DNA of 64,000 bases from Acinetobacter tandoii DSM 14970 = CIP 107469 (GCF_000400735.1 NZ_KE007367.1:424672-488671); one strand, 5' to 3'. Numbered from the stretch's first letter, positions 9,685 through 18,893 are shown. A program made the numbers and translations. The notes: a model not told the origin generated them from the letters alone.

Positions 9685-10570
9685 ATTTCTTGAAATAGCC
9701 TGCTTCTTCGCTTTTTGGATATTGTTTTAAGAGCTTTGCTTTGTATTGATTTGCCAAGGCTGTATTACGGTCAACATCTTTGGCTATGTTATATAGTTGA
9801 TAAAGCGCTCGTGATGCTTTAGAAGACTGCGAATATTGGTTGACCACAATATTATAATTCCGCTTGGCTTCGGTATAGTTCGTAGGTTCTATGGCTAAGT
9901 TAAATTCTGCTAACCAGAAGTAAGCATTACTAATATAAACACTATTAGGATGGTTTTTGATGAAGTTTTGCATTGGAGCAATCGCTTTTTTCGCACCACC
10001 TTGTTTATATGCATCTAGAGCGACGGTGTAAGCGGCTTTTTCCAAATCTGTAGTTTGTTGTTGAGTGTTTGGTGTAGTTGTTGTATCTATGCTTGTAGCT
10101 TTAGTTGAGTTAGTTGCTACGGGTGCGGGATTACTTACATTATTTACTGCTGGAGCGGTGGTTGAGGTGGTGGTGCTGTTGGAGCTGGGAGAAGTATCTT
10201 GTTGATTATCCTCCGTTTGGGTGGCACTGTCAGGATCAACCTTTTGTTGTAATAATTCTAAACGTTGATCTAGGTCAGTATAGCGATTGTTTAGATCATT
10301 TTTAAGTTGCTCAATCGTATTTTCTTGTTCTTCAATACGTCCACGCAGACTTCTAATATCATTTTCAAGTTGCTGATTTTTCTGCATCAGTTGCCAATTG
10401 ATGTTGGTTGGCACACTAGTCTCTGCAACAGGGGTGTTGGTTGATGTTGAGCCATAGTTAGAACCAGAATCGTTTTGACTTAAACCGCGAGTTTCAATTG
10501 GGACGTTGGCAAAAATAGAACTGCTGCTGAGTAAGGTGAGTGCATAAATTGCATGCTTATATTGCATCAT
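9683..10570 (-). CDS. cpoB: CpoB/YbgF-like periplasmic cell division coordinator
   Basis: CpoB links Tol-Pal driven outer-membrane constriction with PBP1B peptidoglycan synthesis in the periplasm. From ATG 10570 the protein has a signal peptide (MMQYKHAIYAL...IFA), an N-terminal trimerising coiled coil (about residues 55-105), a long Ser/Thr/Asn/Gln-rich linker, and C-terminal TPR units (AYTVALDAYKQGG... to SEEAGYF). An ATG at 10630 would add 20 residues before the signal peptide and is less likely. Unlike E. coli it is not next to tol-pal genes, so the name rests on architecture. The linker is unusually long and low-complexity. Confidence 0.82.
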   Translation of the reverse strand: MMQYKHAIYALTLLSSSSIFANVPIETRGLSQNDSGSNYGSTSTNTPVAETSVPTNINWQLMQKNQQLENDIRSLRGRIEEQENTIEQLKNDLNNRYTDLDQRLELLQQKVDPDSATQTEDNQQDTSPSSNSTTTSTTAPAVNNVSNPAPVATNSTKATSIDTTTTPNTQQQTTDLEKAAYTVALDAYKQGGAKKAIAPMQNFIKNHPNSVYISNAYFWLAEFNLAIEPTNYTEAKRNYNIVVNQYSQSSKASRALYQLYNIAKDVDRNTALANQYKAKLLKQYPKSEEAGYFKK

Positions 10571-10807
10571 AAAAACATATCCATTTTGTATTACTTGCTT
10601 AAAGCCTTGAGTTTGTGTGGCTTTATTCATTACATCTTGAACACATTTAAAATGTTCGAGTAAGGAAAAGCAATAAGTGTTTACAATCTTGTCGTATGTT
10701 TAAGGTAAACTTATCCTGCATGTCGAAGAAAAAATGTCATAAATTGGTATTTTTGTATTTTAAATAATCAAATGAATGGCTTAGCTATATAAATGCAGAT
10801 TAAAGGC

Positions 10808-10835
10808 TTGCAACTTGAGTAAAAATCTCTATACT
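10808..10835 (+). promoter_or_regulatory. Sigma-70 promoter of ffs
   Basis: TTGCAA (10808-10813) and TATACT (10830-10835) are 16 bases apart and place the start just before the SRP RNA stem at 10849. The stretch 10571-10807, between this promoter and cpoB, shows no gene; a short GTTTAC...GTAAAC inverted repeat near 10680-10710 is the only structure seen. Confidence 0.7.
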
Positions 10836-10848
10836 CTGTTCTTGCAAT

Positions 10849-10960
<112 letters not shown>

Positions 10961-10984
10961 CATTTTTATAGCATTTTATTATAA

Positions 10985-11578
10985 TTATTCATCATCTTCT
11001 TTTTTGTTAATTACTTTCATAATCACCTCCATATCAAATCCTCTATATTGTAGAAAACGTATTTGTTTTGCTTTGAGTTTTGGATCTTTTTCCACTGTAT
11101 TGCCAAATTTTTTGATTTTGAGTTGATAGGCTTGTTCAACCCAGTCGATTGCTTTTAGTTCTTCTTGAATCAGGTCACTATTAATTTTCTTGTTTTTCAA
11201 CGCTAATTTAATACGTTGCGGCCCTTTCCCTTTTCTTTTTTGGCTTGATAGCACAATGTCAGCTACGCGCTGATCGCTTTGATAGTTCTGCTCGGACAAT
11301 TCATTTACAAGATTTATCACTTCCTCACGACTTGCTGCGTAGACGGCAAGCTTTTCGATCAGTTCGGCTTTGGAAAATTCTTTACGAGTGAGTACAGCAA
11401 AGGCGTAAGAACGCAAGCGTGAGCCTGTCAGCCTTATATTTTGAGGGGGAATGGTCTCTATGGTGGCATCGGAATCATTGGTTGTGTCTTGCGATGCTGT
11501 ATGTTCAGTAGAGGAAGTCCCAAATTCTTGTTTTAATCTTTCATAGTCAAGCAATTTAGGGAATTTAGATTGGCTCAT
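10985..11578 (-). CDS. recX: Regulatory protein RecX
   Basis: RecX binds RecA filaments and limits recombinase activity. The 197 aa protein has an N-terminal extension rich in Ser/Thr/Asp (residues 1-45), then the three-helix RecX repeats: RLRSYAFAVLTRKEFSKAELIEKL, SDQRVADIVLSSQKRKGKGPQRIKLAL and the C-terminal QIRFLQYRGFDMEVI. It lies just downstream of recA in the same direction, but a terminator between them suggests RecX is made by read-through. Confidence 0.93.
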   Translation of the reverse strand: MSQSKFPKLLDYERLKQEFGTSSTEHTASQDTTNDSDATIETIPPQNIRLTGSRLRSYAFAVLTRKEFSKAELIEKLAVYAASREEVINLVNELSEQNYQSDQRVADIVLSSQKRKGKGPQRIKLALKNKKINSDLIQEELKAIDWVEQAYQLKIKKFGNTVEKDPKLKAKQIRFLQYRGFDMEVIMKVINKKEDDE

Positions 11579-11599
11579 AATATATCTAATCTTGATTGA

Positions 11600-11622
11600 A
11601 AAACGCCCCGAAGGGCGTTTAA
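11600..11622 (-). terminator. Intrinsic terminator between recA and recX
   Basis: On the - strand the stem AAACGCCC-TTCG-GGGCGTTTTT has 8-bp arms, a UUCG tetraloop and a T run. It lies 35 bases after recA and 20 before recX. Partial read-through would set a low RecX to RecA ratio, as known in E. coli. Confidence 0.8.
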
Positions 11623-11655
11623 TTGTAACAGGTATATTTCTAAGAGGCAGATGCT

Positions 11656-12702
11656 TTAAGCATCGAGCAAGAGGTCAGATTCATCCTCTTCTTCTTTGTC
11701 TTCTACAACACCGCCCGTTGTTAATAATTGGTCACGGATAATGCGTTCCACTTCTTGTGCCAATTGTGGATTTTCTTCAAGGTGGCGAATGACATTGTTT
11801 TTACCTTGACCGATTTTGTTCCCTTGATAAGAATACCAAGCACCTGCTTTTTGAATGATGTCTTGTTGAACAGCAAGATCAACCAATTCACCTAGCTGGT
11901 TAACGCCCTTACCATAAAGAATCTGGAAAAGAGCTTCTTTAAATGGAGGCGCCATTTTATTTTTAACCACTTTAACTTTGGTTTCTGAACCTATAATTTC
12001 GTCACCTTCTTTAACTTGACCAACACGGCGAATGTCAAGGCGAACAGAAGCATAGAATTTTAATGCGTTACCACCAGTTGTAGTTTCAGGACTACCAAAC
12101 ATCACACCAATCTTCATACGAATTTGGTTAATGAAGATCACCATACAGTTCGAACGCTTCGCATTACCTGTAATTTTACGTAAGGCTTGGCTCATTAAGC
12201 GCGCTTGTAGCCCCATGTGTGAATCGCCCATTTCACCTTCGATTTCAGCGCGTGGTGTAAGTGCTGCAACAGAGTCGACTACGATTAAGTCAATTGCACC
12301 AGAACGTACTAGCATGTCTGCAATTTCGAGTGCTTGCTCACCATGGTCTGGTTGAGAAACTAAGAGGTTGTCAATATCAACACCAAGCTTGCGAGCATAT
12401 TGTGGATCAAGTGCATGTTCAGCATCGATGAAAGCACAAGTACCACCGGCCTTTTGACATTGCGCAATCGCTTGTAATGTCATGGTGGTTTTACCTGAAG
12501 ATTCTGGACCGTAAATTTCAACAATACGACCCTTTGGTAAGCCACCAATACCTAGTGCAATATCGAGTGTCAATGAACCTGTTGAAACGGCTTCAACAGC
12601 TTGTACTGTATTGTCACCAAGGCGCATAACTGTATTTTTACCAAACTGTTTTTCAATTTGGCTTAGGGCAGCATTGAGTGCCTTACTTTTATTCTCATCC
12701 AT
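11656..12702 (-). CDS. recA: Recombinase RecA
   Basis: ATP-dependent strand-exchange protein for homologous recombination, repair and natural transformation. The 348 aa sequence is full length: Walker [10 protein letters not shown] (about residues 66-74), the MAW region, [22 protein letters not shown] (loop L2) and an acidic C-terminal tail [15 protein letters not shown]. No LexA-type box (CTGT-N8-ACAG) is seen upstream, in keeping with the known absence of LexA in Acinetobacter; other palindromes in the leader are listed separately. Confidence 0.98.
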   Translation of the reverse strand: MDENKSKALNAALSQIEKQFGKNTVMRLGDNTVQAVEAVSTGSLTLDIALGIGGLPKGRIVEIYGPESSGKTTMTLQAIAQCQKAGGTCAFIDAEHALDPQYARKLGVDIDNLLVSQPDHGEQALEIADMLVRSGAIDLIVVDSVAALTPRAEIEGEMGDSHMGLQARLMSQALRKITGNAKRSNCMVIFINQIRMKIGVMFGSPETTTGGNALKFYASVRLDIRRVGQVKEGDEIIGSETKVKVVKNKMAPPFKEALFQILYGKGVNQLGELVDLAVQQDIIQKAGAWYSYQGNKIGQGKNNVIRHLEENPQLAQEVERIIRDQLLTTGGVVEDKEEEDESDLLLDA

Positions 12703-12723
12703 CTTACAACCTCAAAACTTTGT

Positions 12724-12746
12724 CACTTTACTTTTAACCTAAAGTG
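12724..12746 (-). promoter_or_regulatory. Inverted repeat in the recA leader
   Basis: CACTTTA (12724-12730) and TAAAGTG (12740-12746) are perfect 7-bp arms around a 9-base spacer, ending 21 bases before the recA start codon. In mRNA it would be a weak stem near the ribosome-binding site; as DNA it could be an operator. Either role is inference. Confidence 0.45.
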
Positions 12747-12786
12747 GATGTCTTACATTACAAACGTTTTCCACTTCAGTATAGTG

Positions 12787-12802
12787 ACAGAATTATTTCT
12801 GT
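12787..12802. promoter_or_regulatory. 16-bp palindrome upstream of recA
   Basis: ACAGAA-TTAT-TTCTGT is a palindrome with perfect 6-bp arms, centred about 92 bases before the recA start codon. On the - strand a possible -10 (TATACT, just downstream) lies between it and recA. It is not a LexA box. A protein-binding role is inference. Confidence 0.4.
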
Positions 12803-12850
12803 TATTCTATGCCTATTGTATCTTGTGCGACACAACATGACGCGACTAAT

Positions 12851-13291
12851 TTAATCATCATTATATGACCAATGTTGGTCAAATTGCTGATCATTTTCTT
12901 GTTTAAATCTACTGATTTGTCGACGATCTTTTTTCGAAGGTCGATGATCAGGTCGAGCAAGATTATGCAATTTTCTTTGCGATGCAAGCAATTCTCTTTT
13001 TGCTAAACTGACTTCAGTTTCTTCATATAATTGCTGAGCAATAGGAGCAGGGCCACGCATATTAGAAATAGCTTTAATAATCACAGTTTTTTTCTCGAAA
13101 CCTTGTTGGATGGTAAGTTCCATGCCTACACGGACTTCTTTAGAAACTTTGACGCGTTCTCCATCGAAATGGACTTTGCCGCCTTCAATTGCAGACTTAG
13201 CAATGCTTCGAGTTTTAAAAAAACGTGCAGCCCATAGCCATTTGTCGATACGTACAGTTTCGACAGGAAGATTTTGCTCTGCTTTAGGCAT
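12851..13291 (-). CDS. hslR: Ribosome-associated heat shock protein Hsp15 (S4 domain)
   Basis: Hsp15 binds 50S subunits carrying a stranded nascent tRNA-peptide and helps rescue them after heat shock. The S4 RNA-binding domain is at the N-terminus (VRIDKWLWAARFFKTRS...IEGGKVHFDG, about residues 12-70), and the C-terminus is highly basic (RPDHRPSKKDRRQ). Start ATG 13291 overlaps the stop of the upstream HAD gene by 8 bases; an ATG at 13318 would add nine residues. The yrfG-hslR pairing is the same as in E. coli. Confidence 0.92.
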   Translation of the reverse strand: MPKAEQNLPVETVRIDKWLWAARFFKTRSIAKSAIEGGKVHFDGERVKVSKEVRVGMELTIQQGFEKKTVIIKAISNMRGPAPIAQQLYEETEVSLAKRELLASQRKLHNLARPDHRPSKKDRRQISRFKQENDQQFDQHWSYNDD

Positions 13292-13970
13292 ATTGCTTTT
13301 GTTCCTCAGCTTGTTCAAGTAAAGGGATTAGGTCTGTGAGTCTATTAATCATTGGGAAATTGGAATTCTCACGTATTAACCCTGTAGATGAGGGCTGTTG
13401 GATCGTAATCAAATGCTGTAGTCCAAATTTTTGTGCACCCAATAAAACTTTTTCAGTGTCATCAATAAAATAAGTTTGCTGCGCATCAAAAGGATGCAAT
13501 TGGTGTAACTTTTCCCAGAATGCAGTAAATTCTTTGGCGTGCCCTAGTGTTTCACTGCTCACAATCACATCGAAATATTGCTCAATACTTGTTTGCTTAA
13601 GTTTAAATTTTAGACTGGCACAGTCAGCATTTGTGGCTAACCAACATGGATAATGGTTGGCTTTGAGATATTCTAATAATTCAATACAGCCTTCACGGCG
13701 GCTTACTTTATGTTGCTGCTTTTTTTGTAATGCAAGCACATCAAAGCCGACTTTAGTCGACCAAAAATGTGAAGAATACCAGTTTAAAGTGTGGCTATGT
13801 TCTTGATAGAATTGGAATAGGACTTCTTTACTTTGTTCGATCGAACATTGATGCACTTCAGCATACTGAATGGGCACAAGCTGATTCCAAATCAGGTCAT
13901 CATAAGCAAGATCGAGTAAGGTTCCGTCCATATCAAAGATAATGGTCGGTTTTTGAGAAAAGTTCGACAT
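13284..13970 (-). CDS. yrfG: HAD-family nucleotidase, YrfG-like (GMP/IMP nucleotidase)
   Basis: Haloacid-dehalogenase superfamily phosphatase, 228 aa. Motif I is IIFDMDGTLLD (residues 10-20) with the nucleophile Asp; motif III Lys is in GHAKEF; motif IV is YFIDDTEKVL. E. coli YrfG dephosphorylates GMP and IMP and lies next to hslR, as here, which favours the orthologue over phosphoglycolate phosphatase. Substrate is inferred from context. It overlaps hslR by 8 bases and is divergent from cysQ with only 14 bases between start codons. Confidence 0.82.
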   Translation of the reverse strand: MSNFSQKPTIIFDMDGTLLDLAYDDLIWNQLVPIQYAEVHQCSIEQSKEVLFQFYQEHSHTLNWYSSHFWSTKVGFDVLALQKKQQHKVSRREGCIELLEYLKANHYPCWLATNADCASLKFKLKQTSIEQYFDVIVSSETLGHAKEFTAFWEKLHQLHPFDAQQTYFIDDTEKVLLGAQKFGLQHLITIQQPSSTGLIRENSNFPMINRLTDLIPLLEQAEEQKQYA

Positions 13971-13984
13971 ATATAAGGTGATCT

Positions 13985-14830
13985 ATGTTTAAAACAACAA
14001 CAGCACCGCAAGACGCAATGATCTTGCAGCTTGTGCCCATTGTGACACAAGCGTGCGAAATTTTGCGAGAAGAATATCAACGCTATTGTGCTGGTGAGCA
14101 GTTTGATATCACCCAAAAGCATGATGATTCACCTGTCACTCAGGCAGATTTCAGAGTGAATCAATATATTACAGAAGCCTTGGCACAGCAATATTCAGAT
14201 ATCCCCCTGCTGTCAGAAGAAGGTGAGTATGATCAACGCCAGCAATGGCATCGGTTTTGGTTGCTCGATCCCTTAGATGGTACCAAAGAGTTTTTGCATA
14301 AACGTCCTGAGTTCACGATCAATTTAAGTCTGGTTGAGGGTGTGCATACGGTTTTTGCAGTTTTGGCAATTCCTGCTGAGCAGGTGATGTACTTTTGCCC
14401 TAGGCAAGGGATGCCATTGAAGTTAAATCTCAACAGTCAGCGGTGGTCTGTATATGAATTGGAACAAGCAATAACTACACCTGTGCATATAGGTTTAAGT
14501 CAAAGTACACAGCATAAGTCTGAATATATGGCGTATTTAGATGTGCTGAAAGATCTGGCTGCCTATGATGTATTTAAAGCAGGTAGTGCCTATAAGTTTT
14601 GTATGATCTTGGAACATAAGGTGGATATTTACCCACGGTTCCATCCAACCAGCGAATGGGATACCAGTGCAGGACAATGTTTAATTGAGCGAATTGGTGG
14701 CGGATTGGTCGATTTCAAAGGGCGACCATTTGTTTATAATCAACGAGAAACTCTGTTGAATGGTGGTTTTATTGCGTATCGGAATGCAGAGATGAAAGAA
14801 CTCGCATTACAAGCACTTGCGGCAATGTAG
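13985..14830 (+). CDS. cysQ: 3'(2'),5'-bisphosphate nucleotidase CysQ
   Basis: Inositol-monophosphatase-fold enzyme that hydrolyses PAP (3'-phosphoadenosine 5'-phosphate) to AMP, clearing a by-product of sulfate assimilation. At 281 aa it has the metal-binding motifs LLSEEGEYD, LLDPLDGTKEF and SEWDTSAGQC (the WDxxAG motif). The start is 14 bases from the divergent yrfG, so the two share a short regulatory region. Confidence 0.93.
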   Translation: MFKTTTAPQDAMILQLVPIVTQACEILREEYQRYCAGEQFDITQKHDDSPVTQADFRVNQYITEALAQQYSDIPLLSEEGEYDQRQQWHRFWLLDPLDGTKEFLHKRPEFTINLSLVEGVHTVFAVLAIPAEQVMYFCPRQGMPLKLNLNSQRWSVYELEQAITTPVHIGLSQSTQHKSEYMAYLDVLKDLAAYDVFKAGSAYKFCMILEHKVDIYPRFHPTSEWDTSAGQCLIERIGGGLVDFKGRPFVYNQRETLLNGGFIAYRNAEMKELALQALAAM

Positions 14831-14838
14831 AGTAAGCA

Positions 14839-14866
14839 TTGAGCAAAAAAATTAAAATGTTATAGT
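14839..14866 (+). promoter_or_regulatory. Promoter before the histidine phosphatase gene
   Basis: TTGAGC (14839-14844) and TATAGT (14861-14866) with 16 bases between lie 29 bases before the next start codon. This suggests the phosphatase has its own transcript rather than depending on cysQ. Confidence 0.5.
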
Positions 14867-14894
14867 GTAAGCTCGACGGAAGAATGATGGTCTT

Positions 14895-15629
14895 ATGGCA
14901 TTAGAACGACTCCCACATAGTATGCTAAAAGCAATCGATTTATTGCCAGATACACATACTCCAGTCACATTATTTACACGGCATTCCATTCGCGAAATGG
15001 TGAGCGGGCAAGGCTTGGCTGGTTATGATTTGCAGCTAACACCGCAAGGGCGTGATTTGGCGTTAGCATGGGGCGGACATTTAATTGCTCAAACAGGTCG
15101 AATTATTCAACATTGTATATCGAGTCCTATTCAACGTTGTGTGGATACGGCTGCTTTAATGATTCAAGGTGCAGATTCAATTAGTCTGCAAAGCAATACG
15201 CATCATATCGAAATAGTACAACAAGGGCTCTTAGTTGAGCCGGGCAGTTTTGTGCTTGATATTAAACAGGCAGGTCCCTATTTTCGTGAACAGGGAGCTT
15301 TAGGCTTTATCAATAGCTTTGTAAATAACGCTTTACCGGGCATGAAACACCCGATACGAGGTGTGGTGGATGTGCTTGAATTAATTTATAACACACATCC
15401 ACAGCAGCATAATGGGCTTAGTCTGGCAGTAAGTCACGATACCATTATTTCTGCAATTATTGCGGTAATTTCAGGTCGAAATGTAATTACTCAAGAAGAC
15501 TGGCCACAAATGATGGAAGGATTATTTGTTTGGTTTGAGGGAGATGAGTTTTTAGATTCAAAACTAAAATGGATTTGGCGTGGTGAATTACATGAGTTGA
15601 ATATTCGACAGTTCAATCAGCATCATTAA
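14895..15629 (+). CDS. Histidine phosphatase superfamily protein
   Basis: A 244 aa cytosolic protein of the histidine phosphatase superfamily; substrate unknown. The N-terminal catalytic motif reads TRHSIRE (about residues 29-35) in place of the usual RHG; the second conserved Arg is in SSPIQRCVDTA, and the distal catalytic His is in SHDT, a His-Asp pair as in the acid-phosphatase branch (RHGxRxP...HD). So it is closer to histidine acid phosphatases than to phosphoglycerate mutases, but has no signal peptide. Role is not inferable from neighbours. Confidence 0.75.
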   Translation: MALERLPHSMLKAIDLLPDTHTPVTLFTRHSIREMVSGQGLAGYDLQLTPQGRDLALAWGGHLIAQTGRIIQHCISSPIQRCVDTAALMIQGADSISLQSNTHHIEIVQQGLLVEPGSFVLDIKQAGPYFREQGALGFINSFVNNALPGMKHPIRGVVDVLELIYNTHPQQHNGLSLAVSHDTIISAIIAVISGRNVITQEDWPQMMEGLFVWFEGDEFLDSKLKWIWRGELHELNIRQFNQHH

Positions 15630-15800
15630 AAGAACTGAATTAACCTAAATTTTAAAATATCTGCTAGATCAGATATGTCTTTCATTATTCTCAATTTTTG
15701 TATTTTATAAAAGTATAATATATTATTTAAAATAAGATCATGTTTTTTAATGATTTATTTTACATTTGCATTTTGGAATTTATAACAATTGGGGGTTTTT

Positions 15801-18506
15801 GTGAAAAATGTGATGAATTACCATTCGCATGTTCTGAGTGTGTGTATTGCCTCTATATTATTGTCAGCATGTGGCGGTGGAGGAGGAGACTCCGCTGGAG
15901 GAGGCTCTAAAAATCCAGATTCATCTGTTGATACCGCACCGAGTGAGCCTGTATATCCTGAGCCAACAAAAGATGTATTGGATGAGGATACGTTTGGTTT
16001 TTATGATTATGATGCAACTTCTGCAACGCGAGTAATTCGTTCTGATTTGACAGGTTCATTTCAGGGTATGGTTCAATTTGCGCAAGCGCATGTAGTTGAT
16101 CCGAGTGGCAATGAAGCTAAAAAAATGCCCCGACTTACCTCTGAACGTGAGGCATTATTGTTGCTTACCCCTACTAGTGCAATGGGTGATATACAGAGCT
16201 TAGAGATTGAAATATATCAGGATGGTTTATTTGTACGGAAAGTTAAGCTGGATGATCCATCACAAATCCCACTTTCAGATCAGAGTAATCAGGATCAACG
16301 ACCACAGGTGCTTTACAGTAAGCGAGCTTGGTCAGCTAAGTTAAATTGGAATGAAGTAAAACCTGGCCTGAAACTCAAATTTGTTGATGGGTCAGGTCGT
16401 GTGGGAGAGTTGCTGGAAACTCAAATTGACTTTGCTGCACCTGGCGTATTGGTATTGAATAATATCCGTTTAGGTCTGCTCACAGATCCACCTGTTTCTA
16501 CAGGGCATTATATGTTGCTTGAACCTGAAAAGGCGGGCACGGATTATTTTCAAACCATTCCTGCCTCAGAAATGATTGTCGCGAAATATGATGACATGAA
16601 GCTAAATCGAGTCATGGTCGCGAATGGAACCATTTATGACACCAGTAGCGCGGTAGAGGGCGGTGTATATTCGGGTGATATGCGCGAAAATGTTGCGAAA
16701 TCGACTTTTAGTGTTGGTATTAATTTGGCTAACTGGGGTGTGACGAGTGCTTCAATGGCAAGTCAGGAACAACCTCAACTCACTGAAAGTGTGATTGTGC
16801 ATCATGCACGTGGTCAATATACCAATGGTATTCAAAACCACGGTTTGAGTGGTGGTAATGGTATGTTGACGCTGATTGATTCGATTGGTAATGAGTTTAG
16901 CCATGAAATCGGACATCATTATGGCCTAGGTCATTACCCCGGTTCGGTCTCGGTTGAAGGACAGCCGACCAATTATTTCTGGTCAGCACACCATGCAGAC
17001 AGCGGATGGGGCTATATTTCTTTCCGTAATAAAATGCGCGGTAATCTTAACTGGAAATCGACCAGTTTAGGTGATGGCGCTAATGGTGTTCCAAATTTTC
17101 TAAAACTTTACCCTTATGGTTGGGATGCTATGGCTGGTGGTGCAACGGCTAGCTCAATTTCACGTTATACTCACTATACGGGATATAGTACATCAACCAA
17201 GATACAACCACATTTCAACCGCTATATCTGGGATGCAAATTCGAGTACAGGCTATACAAAGTGGAATGCAACAACCCGTAAAATGGAAGTTGTGCAACCC
17301 CGTGTCCCTAGCTCATCAAAAGTTTGGTATAACCGAACAGATTGTAATTATCTGAAACCTCGTTTATTCGGTGTTCCTGTATATACAATTTTAGGTGGAT
17401 ATGACCCTGAAAATCAGGTGGGTTTATTGTATCCAGCGGCACGAAGTAACTGGGGTAATGTGTTTGATTTGCCTGAAGCAAATACGGCAGTAACTCAAGC
17501 AGCGTGTTGGCTCAATATTCGTTCGGTAAGTGGTAATAAGACTGTTGGATTGGCGCCGAATCGCATGGATTCGACGAATAGTCCTGCAAATAAATTACAC
17601 GTCAATCTGGCGATTTCTGATCAGCCCCAGCACGTCGATTTGTATTGTAAAAAAGCCAATCAGGCTGAAAAATTGCTTTCTAGTATTGATATTCCGACCT
17701 ATGCTGAAGCGATGAGGCCTGCGGTGAAAATTGGTCGTGAAAATGGCTATGATGCTTTACGTAAAATTGAATTACCAAATTTAGAACAAGAATTAGAGGC
17801 TCAAAATGGTAAACCAATCGTAGCTTTATCTACGCAAAATAAATTACTGTACGATTCTTATCGAACTAATCAAGAAGGGCTATCTGCCACTGCTCAGCAA
17901 GTACTTGCACAATATTCTGACCAACAGCAAAAAATTTATCGTTTAAACCGTTGGATGAATGTGTATGCACAGGATTTAGCTGCAAATAATGTAGCAGCTA
18001 AATCTGCTTTGGCTTCATTTATTCAGCAGTTGGGTTTAGAAACGGACTCTTTACTGAATCAACAAAGTACTTTGCTGAATAGAACTAATTGCTTGAAAGT
18101 GGAGAAAACAACTTCGGGGCAATATAATCCTTATATTAGTGGTCCAACGGGGTGTACGGGTGATGACTCGGAGAAATGGATTTTAGATGGTTTGGGGCGT
18201 ATTCATAGTAAATGGGCTGTGGATCAATGTTTAACCAGTAATGGAAGTGGTGGAAAAATTACACTTACTACGTGCTCAACGCAATTAAGCAGCCAAGTCT
18301 GGATCATGGCAGCAGATACTCAGTCTATTCGTCAAGGCAATCAGTGTTTTGATTTGAATCGTGGATATTTGGTTGATAATCGTGCTGATTTAATCCGTTA
18401 TTCTTGTACAAATGGCGCGAATCAGAAGTGGAGTATGTTGACTCCGAATAATAATTTAATTTTATCGTATTTAAAGCCTAAAAACTTAGCTGTACTGGTA
18501 AATTAA
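15801..18506 (+). CDS. M66-family (StcE-like) metalloprotease lipoprotein with ricin-type lectin domain
   Basis: Predicted surface or outer-membrane zinc protease of about 901 aa. The N-terminus is a lipoprotein signal with lipobox LLSAC followed by a Gly-rich tether (GGGGGDSAGGGS). Residues about 45-230 form the beta-rich N-terminal region seen in StcE/TagA-type proteins; the metzincin zinc motif HEIGHHYGLGH starts at residue 368 and is followed by YPG, as in M66. A helical stretch (about 610-760) leads to a C-terminal trefoil with CLKV, CLTSNG, CFDL and QKW motifs of ricin-B lectins. StcE-type enzymes cleave mucin-like glycoproteins; that substrate is inference here. GTG 15801 follows GGGGG by 5 bases; ATG 15813 is the alternative. 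It stands alone between housekeeping genes. Confidence 0.85.
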   Translation: MKNVMNYHSHVLSVCIASILLSACGGGGGDSAGGGSKNPDSSVDTAPSEPVYPEPTKDVLDEDTFGFYDYDATSATRVIRSDLTGSFQGMVQFAQAHVVDPSGNEAKKMPRLTSEREALLLLTPTSAMGDIQSLEIEIYQDGLFVRKVKLDDPSQIPLSDQSNQDQRPQVLYSKRAWSAKLNWNEVKPGLKLKFVDGSGRVGELLETQIDFAAPGVLVLNNIRLGLLTDPPVSTGHYMLLEPEKAGTDYFQTIPASEMIVAKYDDMKLNRVMVANGTIYDTSSAVEGGVYSGDMRENVAKSTFSVGINLANWGVTSASMASQEQPQLTESVIVHHARGQYTNGIQNHGLSGGNGMLTLIDSIGNEFSHEIGHHYGLGHYPGSVSVEGQPTNYFWSAHHADSGWGYISFRNKMRGNLNWKSTSLGDGANGVPNFLKLYPYGWDAMAGGATASSISRYTHYTGYSTSTKIQPHFNRYIWDANSSTGYTKWNATTRKMEVVQPRVPSSSKVWYNRTDCNYLKPRLFGVPVYTILGGYDPENQVGLLYPAARSNWGNVFDLPEANTAVTQAACWLNIRSVSGNKTVGLAPNRMDSTNSPANKLHVNLAISDQPQHVDLYCKKANQAEKLLSSIDIPTYAEAMRPAVKIGRENGYDALRKIELPNLEQELEAQNGKPIVALSTQNKLLYDSYRTNQEGLSATAQQVLAQYSDQQQKIYRLNRWMNVYAQDLAANNVAAKSALASFIQQLGLETDSLLNQQSTLLNRTNCLKVEKTTSGQYNPYISGPTGCTGDDSEKWILDGLGRIHSKWAVDQCLTSNGSGGKITLTTCSTQLSSQVWIMAADTQSIRQGNQCFDLNRGYLVDNRADLIRYSCTNGANQKWSMLTPNNNLILSYLKPKNLAVLVN

Positions 18507-18509
18507 AGT

Positions 18510-18540
18510 TTGCGCTCCTTCACTGATGTGGGGGAGTGCA
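18510..18540 (+). terminator. Possible weak terminator after the M66 gene
   Basis: TGCGCTCC and GGAGTGCA pair over 8 positions with one G-U, followed by only TTT. The stronger bidirectional hairpin at 18591 probably does most of the work. Confidence 0.35.
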
Positions 18541-18590
18541 TTTGATATCTTGTTAGAATTTATAGGTTGAATTATAAAGCTATAGATGTA

Positions 18591-18614
18591 AAAAAAGCCC
18601 AGATGGGCTTTTTT
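18591..18614 (+). terminator. Bidirectional terminator between the M66 gene and rpsT
   Basis: AAAAAAGCCC-AGAT-GGGCTTTTTT is a perfect stem with T runs on both strands, placed between the convergent M66 gene and rpsT. Confidence 0.9.
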
Positions 18615-18626
18615 TAATACAACAAA

Positions 18627-18893
18627 TTAGTTAGCTAACGCTTTAACTTGTGCATTTAAGCGGCTCTTATGACGAGCTGCTTTGTTTTTATGGATGATAC
18701 CTTTATCAGCCATACGGTCAATTACAGGAACAGCTTTTTTGTAAGCTTCTGTAGCAACTGCATGGTCACCAGCAGCGATAGCAGCTACTGTGCGTTTGAT
18801 GTAGGTACGAACCATAGAACGCAAGCTTGCGTTGTGTTTACGTGCTTTAACGTTTTGACGAGCACGTTTTTTTGCTTGAGCAGAGTTTGCCAC
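18627..18893 (-). CDS. rpsT: 30S ribosomal protein S20
   Basis: Primary 16S rRNA-binding protein of the small subunit, 88 aa, Lys/Arg/Ala-rich ([20 protein letters not shown] start), with the conserved [10 protein letters not shown] core and a basic C-terminal helix. It is monocistronic, with a terminator 12 bases after the stop and a leader of at least 80 bases that contains a 7-bp-arm inverted repeat. Confidence 0.98.
   Translation of the reverse strand: MANSAQAKKRARQNVKARKHNASLRSMVRTYIKRTVAAIAAGDHAVATEAYKKAVPVIDRMADKGIIHKNKAARHKSRLNAQVKALAN

Noticed and set aside
12851..12987. Small ORF near the recA/hslR junction
   Set aside because: It overlaps hslR in another frame with no ribosome-binding site or recognisable protein.
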